Source of the DNA: Adiantum capillus-veneris
Lineage: Eukaryota; Streptophyta; Polypodiopsida; Polypodiales; Pteridaceae
Direction of reading: 5' to 3'
Length of the DNA: 64,000 nt
NCBI GenBank assembly: GCA_014529385.2
Contig: CM043971.1
Location: 85,944,840 to 86,008,839 of the forward strand
The notes below the pieces were generated by a model. That model was not told the origin of the DNA. It worked only from the letters and a program-made list of their open reading frames with translations, and searched no databases. How positions within the stretch are numbered: position 1 is the first letter of the stretch; each line of letters begins with the position of its first letter. This document shows positions 56,741 to 64,000 of this stretch, in pieces. Both the position numbers and the translations under genes were made by a program.

Positions 56741-56824
<84 letters not shown>
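56741..56824. repeat. (AG)n microsatellite, ~84 nt
   Basis: Uninterrupted AG dinucleotides, 320 bp from the previous array. Confidence 0.97.
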
Positions 56825-56827
<3 letters not shown>

Positions 56828-56937
56828 GATCAAAGAAATAGGAAGGGCACACGCTTGCTTGGATATAAAGCTCCGCATAGCCAACAAAGGAAAGAGAGAT
56901 CTTTCATAACAAACCAAATCATGATGATTTTTTCACT

Positions 56938-57070
56938 TTTATTTTTTTTGCAATCTGATGTTTCACATCAACTAGTTTTACACGATTGCGCCCACATACC
57001 CACACTCGCCTGTCGTAGAGGTTGAACCATAGCGGGCACGCTTAGAGCTATCACCTTTACTGCTAGGCCA
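56938..57070 (-). mobile_element. Candidate tRNA-derived SINE
   Basis: On the minus strand a Pol III A-box-like TAGCAGTAAAGG (57065-57054) is followed about 26 nt later by a B-box-like GGTTCAACCTC (57028-57018), then a short body with stem GATGTGAAACATC and an A-rich tail GCAAAAAAAATAAAAG (ending near 56938). Length and order fit a plant SINE. The boxes are imperfect and I found no convincing target duplication. Confidence 0.4.
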
Positions 57071-58945
57071 AAACAAATTGTGATTAATTTTATTGATTTT
57101 TTTGAAAGATTTTTTATGGTTGTATTTGTTAGCTTCAATGAGGATAAGGTCCTTTTTCTTCGTGATTTGCATATAAACTAGCTGAGATAATCACATACTA
57201 ATTATCTACATCATGTGATTACTCTACAAATCACCAAACACAATAATCAAAATCTCTTCTTTCTTTTTGTTGCATTACTCAATCCAGAAGAGCAGAGAGC
57301 ATCTAAAAAGTCTCAAGATCAACTCTTCAAAATTTGGCTAAATAATGCTAAAGCAAACTCTGTTATCTCTTGGAAAACACTCACCTGCAGTCAGTGTAAC
57401 AAGAAACATTTTGTCTGTTTTGCCATTTCATCATTTCGAGGCTTCGTTGGTTTCGGGCGTTTGGTTTCAAAAATGCCAAGACAAAACACACAGGATTCTA
57501 GAGGCTATAGGAAACATAATATTAAGATTTTAGGAGGTGGATATATCCCATATAGATGGTCACACAAGTGGTAAAATATGTTGTACATCACACACACTAT
57601 AAGTCTATAAGGCTAATTTTAAAATCTGAAAATTACTTCTTTAAAAAAGTAAGAAACGGTGTTCGCCCCCTGATTAGAGTTTGTTTCATGTGTGTTTTGT
57701 TTCATTTTGAGGGCGTTTTCACGTGACATTGCGTGTGTGCAGTAACAAGATTTGAACTTTGGTCTCTCTTTGCTTACCTTGTCCACTTTCACATGTGAGA
57801 TTCTAATATTAAATGTTGTGACAAAGATAACATGGAGGGTAGAGGCTTCTAGGCGATGCCTTTTGAATGTGGCATTGGATGGTGCATACCCCCCCCCATT
57901 GCTTCTTGCCTTAATGCACTCTCATTCACCCTACTTCATTGCTCCTTCTTATCTGAGATTCTACAGCAAATGTGCAACACATACGTAGTTGTCTTGCTGT
58001 ATAATTGGTCATAACTCATCTTCAACTACTAGTCATTTTAAGATTGAGATACTAGTATGGTCAGCCGCGTCCGGCGGCCTCTCTCTATCCCTCTATGTGT
58101 CTTGCACAGTCGCCAGGGTTGCAAGGCATAGCTGTCGCCATGTGGCCGGGGGTCAAAGTTCCTCCCCCCTTTTGGTACAGTGCCATGTTGGCTACACTAT
58201 CGTGGAGCTTGGCAACCACAAAGAGAGGGAAAGGGGCACGTTGGATGCAACTGAAAGGGAGGGGAAGGGCCAACCTCCCATGGCTTTAGGAATTTGTAGC
58301 TATGTGGGGGGGACCTCCTGTGTTTTTAACACAATACTAGATGTATGTGTACACACACACACATTCACATGATTGACTTCTATTTTTTATCAAACGACAA
58401 TAATCCAAACTACATGCACAGAAAATGGGAAATTTTGAAGAAGGCAAAAGATTCAAGTCTCCCGTACATGTATCCATAGCTCATAATACAAAAGAACCAA
58501 GAAGCATTCAACATGAATCTTACAGTACCATCAATCCAAGAACCCATCTGCTCGATCTTAACAACATCAATCCAGGAGCCCATATTCTTCTCGATTTTGA
58601 TTGTCTTCTACATTGTTTGCGAGCTCAAATGGCTTGAACCATAAGAAAGCAGATGCAAGAAAACCTCCAAATACAAAGATGCCCAAGATGAGAGTATAAA
58701 ATGGGCTATTTGCAAGTAAGATCAGTTCCAAAACAATCTTCTTGCAAAAGTATTTAGAGATAAACCCAATTTTGGATATGGCAACCACCATGGAGGCCAA
58801 TAATCTAGGGGTAAGAAAGCACCAAAAGCAAGTTGGTCAGGGAGACATGTTGTTGTATTCCCAAGGAGGAGGTTTAGAAGAGCCAAGTTGCTCCTAGGAT
58901 GGCACCCGCAATCTGACCTACTGTGGAGGAATTGCCTCAGATAAA
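57071..58945. other. Intergenic, no gene
   Basis: Short frames on both strands with no recognisable domain. A C10 run is near 57890. Nothing else supported. Confidence 0.4.
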
Positions 58946-58954
58946 GAGCACTCA

Positions 58955-58984
58955 AAGTGTTCTCCATAACTATGGAGAACACTT
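58955..58984. repeat. Perfect 14-bp hairpin, 2-nt loop
   Basis: AAGTGTTCTCCATA-AC-TATGGAGAACACTT, extended after a short gap by GAGC/GCTC. Near-perfect palindromes this long are prone to instability; could be a transcript hairpin. Confidence 0.93.
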
Positions 58985-59103
58985 CAAGGCTCTTCTATGG
59001 GGTTCAACCATTGTGTATGTTTGTAGGTTGGAAGATGCCTTCTACAGACCTATGGTCCATCTGCTTCCATAGCCAACAGTAAAGGAATTGTGAGGTCATC
59101 ATT

Positions 59104-59208
<105 letters not shown>

Positions 59209-59307
59209 TTGAAATACCTTTTCACATTGGTGGCTGCTCAAGCCTATTTAAGGGCATGCAGCAGGAGCATTGCAAATGTTCACAACGAACAAAAATACCC
59301 AACTTGC

Positions 59308-59534
59308 TGTTACCATATACATGTGGTAGTGATGTGTGTGAACACACTAGGACCGCCAGGGCATTTTTTCCCTCTTTAGGAGGTTTTTTCCCCCGTGCAT
59401 TGTATATACGCCCATCACTCTAGGGCTATCTATCTTTCCATTGCACACTAAGTAACACACTCTCTATTGTGTGCCTTGAGCTTCCTTCGTCTTCTCCAAG
59501 CTGTGTGTGTTTCTCTGCAACCCTAATTCCAACA
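59308..59534 (+). repeat. Copia-2 5' LTR
   Basis: Ends CCAACA two bases before the PBS (firm). The start is set at TGTTACC, giving TGTT...AACA ends and about 227 bp; TGTGGTAG at 59322 is the alternative. Contains TGTATATACG near 59401, a weak TATA-like box. Confidence 0.7.
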
Positions 59535-59536
59535 AT

Positions 59537-59548
59537 TGGTATCAGAGC
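59537..59548 (+). promoter_or_regulatory. Copia-2 primer-binding site (iMet tRNA)
   Basis: TGGTATCAGAGC, exact complement of the plant initiator-Met tRNA 3' end. Confidence 0.95.
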
Positions 59549-59795
59549 AGGTCACGTCCTCCCGGGCTTAGTCGCCAGCTGCTCCAGCACACGCCTGCTC
59601 ACTTTCTGCTCACGTTTCCACTACAGGCAGTACTGCACAGGCTATTTCGTCATTTTGTGCAGATTTTTTGTAAGTGCCATTTTTTGCATAACAGGTGCCT
59701 TATAGTCTTCTACGGTTTGTGCTATATAGCACAAGTTGTTCCCGCTCCATTTCTCCTATTTTCGGGCAGTTTTCACATCACGTGCAGCATTTACC

Positions 59796-60466
59796 ATGGC
59801 TGACAACGACAACACAGATGTGTTCAAGATGTTTGCTGCTGAGGACAGGTTGGATGGGGACAACTACCCTATGTGGGCTTATATGATGCAACATGTTCTT
59901 GTGTCAAAAGGTGTCTGGAACATTGTGCAGGGCATTGATGTACGTCCTACTTCTCAGGTCTTGCTGCAAGGATTGCAGCTGTTAGAGTTGTTTTGCCTAC
60001 GGCAGAACAAGCTCGTTGGGATGTTAAGGATGCGCAGGCTCATGCATTGATTGCGTTGTCTGTGAAGCGCACCATTATTCCTCACATCCGTTCAGCAAAA
60101 TCTGCAAAACAGGCTTGGGATATTCTAGCAGGTCTTTATGCAAGCCGCAATGAGGCTAAAATTGCTTTGCTGCGTAAAGAGCTAGAGTCGAAGATTATGC
60201 ATGAGGAAGATGATATGGACACTTTCCTTGCTAGTGTCAAGGATATCAATGAGCAACTCATTTCTGCAGGTGAAGTCATTTCGGACAGTTCCCTTGTGCA
60301 GACTGTTCTTGATGCCTTACCAGATTCCTACCAGACTTTTGCTAGTACTTGGAGACTGATGACCCAAGGAAATCCTGAAGTTGTCAAGTTTGATGCATTA
60401 TGCACATTGCTATTGCAAGAGTCACTTTCTAGAAAAAACAGGACTAGGCAGCGTGCAGTTGAATAG
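59796..60466 (+). pseudogene. Copia-2 gag (UBN2), one frameshift and one stop
   Basis: Starts MADNDNTDVFKMFAAEDRLDG at the ATG 59796, with the classic DNYPMWAYMM segment. A single-base frameshift near 59950 shifts the frame to TAEQARWDVKDAQAHALI, SAKSAKQAWDILAGLYA, ESKIMHEEDDMDTF and VLDALPDSYQTF. An in-frame TAG at 60464-60466 separates it from the rest; the same frame continues without other change into the knuckle. The TAG sits where Gln or similar would fit. Confidence 0.92.
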
Positions 60467-63400
60467 GCTTTTATTGCTTCTCAAAGAAAGGGTGGTAACA
60501 GTAATGCAGCCACTTCTTATGGTTCTGCTGCGAGTGGCAAAAATTCTGTTCCTAATGCTTCTGCTGGCAGCACTTCGTCTGGCAATTCTCGTGATAAGGG
60601 CAAAAAGAAGATGCCTTGCCATTATTGTAAAGCCAATGATCACTTGATCAAGTCGTGTCCTAAGTTGAAGGCCAAAGAGGCTAAGAAGAAAGAGGGTGGT
60701 TCCACTGCAAATGCTGGTTCCACTACAAATGCAGCCATTGTTGAGTCTTCTGTGAAAGGAGATTGTGATGCTGATGTTGATGCAGAATGGGCTTTTAGCG
60801 CAGAGTGCATTTACAATAATGCTGTCCATGATGCATGCTTGTCAGTTGCTGCAGATTCACATGTGTGGTATTTCGACAGTGGTGCTACAAAGCACATTAC
60901 CTCACATCGTGAATTGTTTACCTCTCTCGAGTCTGTCCCTCATGGGAATTCAGTCACTTGTGCCAACAACGCCTCTTATCCAGTTCAGGGAGTTGGAAAG
61001 ATTGTGCTCACTGCTGCTAATGGCAGTTCCTTCACACTTGTTGATGCACTTTATGTACCTGGGATCAAGAAGAATCTCTTGTCTGTATCCGCACTTGCTA
61101 GACTTGGACTTGTAGTCAAATTTGTGGATGACAGATGTACAGTTCATGATCTCAGTTTTGGTGATGAAATTGTTGCATCTGGGCTTTTGTGCCGTGGGCT
61201 GTATAAGCTCACTTTGTATGACAAGTGTGGACAAAATTTTGCAAATGCTGTTGCAGATTCAAGGGCTATTTCAGATGCAAAACTTTGGCATGCACGTTTT
61301 GGTCATCTGAATTTTTCCAGTTTGCTGCGTTTGCAGAAATCTGATATGGTTGCTTCTTTGCCGCCTCTTGAAGCACCTGTCAAACATGTTTGTGAAGGTT
61401 GTATTCTGGGTAAAATGCAGCGTTCTAAGTTTCCAAAGGATGGTTCAGTTAGGGCCACATGCAGGTTGCAGCTTGTGCATAGTGATGTTTGTGGGCCCAT
61501 GCAAACTCCGTCCTTGGGCAATTACCTGTACTTCGTGACTTTCATTGATGATTACTCCAGGCATGCATGGGTATTTCCGCTTAAAGCGAAGTCCGAAGTT
61601 TTTATGTGCTTCAAACAATTTTTGGCTATGGCTGAAAATGTCTCAAAATGTACTATGGGCACCCTCCGTTCCGATCGAGGGGGGGAGTATATGTCTCATG
61701 ATTTTAATGCATTTCTAGCTAGTTGTGGGATAAAACACCAATGTACAGTGCCTTATACACCTCAGCAAAATGGTGTTGCTGAGAGGAAAAACAGGTCACT
61801 AACGGAAATGGCACGATGTATGGTCAAAAGTCAAGCTTTGCCGCATTCTTTTTGGCTTGAGGCCATCATGTGTGCCACTTATGTACTTAACAGGTGTCCT
61901 ACGAAAGCTTTGCAGTCTATTACTCCATATGAATCATGGCATGATAGAAAACCTTCTATTGAGCACATGCGTGTTTTTGGTTGTTTGGCATATGCTTTGG
62001 TGCCACAAGTGCAGCGCAGAAAATTGGATGATAAGGCTGTCAAATGTACTTTTGTTGGTTATAGTGCTGAAAGCAAAGGTTACAGGTTGTATCATCCGCA
62101 AACAAAACGTATTCTGGTTTCACGGGATGTAGTGTTTGTGGAAGATTCTGTTCAGCCCTTGCTATCATGTACTAGAGACAGTAATGTAAGCTCACAGGAC
62201 ATTTATGACACTTTGTTGCCTCTTTTCAGTGGTGGAAATACGAATGTAAGTTCCAATGAGGCAAATGTACAGCCTATGGGGGTTTTTGAAAATGTTTTAG
62301 AACAGCCTATTACTGATGCAGATGTACATGATGTACTTGATGAGGAAAGGGCTGAAAATGAGCAGGCTAGAGGTATGCCAAAATGGCTGGTGCACACTTT
62401 GCGTGACAGTAAATTGGATGCACCTTTATCTAGTCGTACTCGTTCAGGCTCTCGCCATGCATCTTATGCATCAGATTGTTATGCTTTGGCCGTGTCTAGT
62501 TTACATGATGTTGAGGAGCCTCTGTCTTTTGATGAAGCACAGAATTCAGAAAATTGGATTGCTGCCATGAAATCAGAATATGATGCACTTATAGAGAATG
62601 ACACATGGACTTTATGTGATTTGCCTCCTGGCAAAAAGGCCATTGGTACGAAGTGGGTTTACAAGTTGAAACGCAAGCCGGATGGTGAGATCGATCGCCA
62701 TAAGGCTCGACTTGTTGCAAAGGCTTATGCACAACAAAAAGGCATAGATTGTGAAGAGACTTTTGCTCCCACTTGTCGTATGACTACTGTGCTTTTTCTA
62801 TGTGCATTGGCAGCTCATTTTGGTTGGGATGTACATCAATCAGACATTGTTACTGCTTTCTTGAATGGTGACATATTTGAGGAAGTTTATGTAACGCAGC
62901 CTCACGGTTTTGTCATAAAAGGACAAGAGGACAAAGTGTGCAAATGTAAGAAGGCTTTGTATGGGTTGAAGCAATCTCCTCGTGCTTGGTATGAGAAAGC
63001 TGACACTCATTTGGTTAAACGAGGCTTTCGTAACAGTCCAACAGAAAGCACATTGTATGTAAAGCGTGAGGATGATGTATTTCTCATTGTGGTTCTTTAT
63101 GTTGATGATTTGCTGATCACTGGACCAAATGAGAGACATATTGCTGAATTTAAGGCTGATTTGAATGCTACTTTCAAGATGAAAGATTTGGGGCTGTTGC
63201 ATCATTACTTGGGTATACAGTTTAAGCAGTGTGATGGTGGTATTGCCTTGTGTCAGAAAAGTTACATAGAGACATTGCTATGTAAGTTTGGACTTGAGGA
63301 TTGCAAACCTATTGCCACTCCCATGGAAACAGGTTTGAAGTTGAGTCTACATGATGCTGGCGATCCTGCTGATGTCACTCTTTACCAAACTGCTGTTGGC

Positions 63401-64000
63401 TGCCTCATTTATGTATGCAACACGAGGCCAGATATTCAGTTTGCAGTCTCGCAGGTCAGCAGATTTATGCATAGCCCAGGGTCTAAGCATTGGCAGGCTG
63501 TCAAGAGGATTTTCCGCTACCTTAGTGGCACTTTACATCTTGGCTTGTTTTATCCCAAGGGGGGATCATTGCCGCCAGACTTACATGCTTTTTCGGACTC
63601 AGATTGGGCTGGTTGTTTTGACACGCGAGTGTCCACAAGTGGTTTTTGTTTCATGCTTGGCAGTTCATGTATATCATGGTTGAGCAAGAAGCAACCTACT
63701 GTGGCCACTTCGAGTTGTGAGGCTGAGTACAGAGCAGTCTTCACAGCTACGGTTGAGTGTGTATGGCTCAGACGCCTTATGGCTGACTTGGGTGTTGGAC
63801 AGGACACTGCCAACACTATCTACACTGACAGTCAGAGCGCATTGGCAGTTGCGAGGAACCCAGTTTTTCATGCTCGCACAAAGCACATTGAGGTGCATTA
63901 CCACTATGTCAGGGAGAGGCTCTCAGCAGGAGAGATCAGCTTGGCTTATGTGCCAACACAGGACAACCTTGCAGATCTTTTCACAAAGGCATTGTCTCGT
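60467..64000 (+). CDS. Copia-2 pol, uninterrupted and open to the window end
   Basis: 1,178 sense codons without a stop from just after the gag TAG to the last base; I translated it codon by codon. In order: knuckle CHYCKANDHLIKSC, protease WYFDSGATKHITSH, integrase zinc domain (WHARFGHL ... CEGCILGK), rve core with HSDVCGPM, TFIDDYSRHAW, LRSDRGGEYMSHDF and TPQQNGVAERKNRS, RVT_2 with WVYKLKRKPDG, FLNGDIFEEVYVTQP, ALYGLKQSPRAWY and VLYVDDLLITG, RNase H with FSDSDWAGC, SCEAEYRAV, YTDSQSALAV and ARTKHIEVHYHYVRE, ending at LADLFTKAL. All expected catalytic residues are present. Only the C-terminal few residues and stop are missing because of the window edge. This copy could still supply active Pol if translated, although its gag is broken. 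Confidence 0.95.

Larger units (their letters stand above)
59308..64000 (+). mobile_element. Copia-2: Ty1/copia element, continues past the window
   Basis: 5' LTR, PBS, gag and an open pol on the plus strand. The RNase H domain is complete to its final motif at the window edge; the stop codon, PPT and 3' LTR lie outside. Sequence differs clearly from Copia-1. Confidence 0.95.

Overview
Nuclear DNA of a land plant with a repeat-rich genome. The evidence is several plant-type retrotransposon families: L1-like LINEs whose ORF1 has a DUF4283-type region plus CCHC knuckle and whose ORF2 ends in a zf-RVT domain; Ty1/copia elements with UBN2-type gag; a Ty3/gypsy chromovirus; a Ty3/gypsy Tat/Athila-type element; and initiator-Met-tRNA primer-binding sites. 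I found no intact ordinary cellular gene, no tRNA or rRNA gene, and no organelle DNA. A seed-free plant such as a fern is only my guess.

Layout. 60-6854: complete but decayed LINE (LINE-A, minus) between 15-bp target duplications. 7779-~9135: gag-only copia remnant (plus). 9158-18031: gypsy chromovirus (Gypsy-1, minus) with one truncated LTR, an integrase deletion, and a 1.34-kb terminal-inverted-repeat DNA element inserted in its reverse transcriptase at a TTAA. 18032-~21925: 3' pieces of a second LINE family and AT-rich repeats. ~21905-40113: one old LINE copy (LINE-C, plus) split twice, by a young copia element (Copia-1, 21976-27552, minus, perfect 5-bp TSD) and by an 11.1-kb Tat/Athila-like element (Gypsy-2, 28432-39554, minus) that carries about 4 kb of extra, unrecognised, sense-oriented coding sequence after integrase. 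40952-~41110: inverted LINE 3' end. 41816-44296: broken multi-block protein-coding relic of unknown function. 45412-51957: near full-length LINE (LINE-D, plus). 51967-59300: non-coding DNA with six long GA/CT or GT/GA microsatellites, a cluster of hairpins with compensatory changes, and a possible tRNA-derived SINE. 59308-64000: copia element (Copia-2, plus) whose pol frame stays open for 1,178 codons to the window edge.

How it works together: the window is a stratified record of insertions, not a pathway. Order can be read from nesting: LINE-C predates Copia-1 and Gypsy-2, and Gypsy-1 predates the TTAA element. Many in-frame stops are TGA or TAG where CGA or CAG is expected, consistent with deamination of methylated cytosine in silenced repeats. 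Copia-2 pol and Copia-1 are the best preserved genes.
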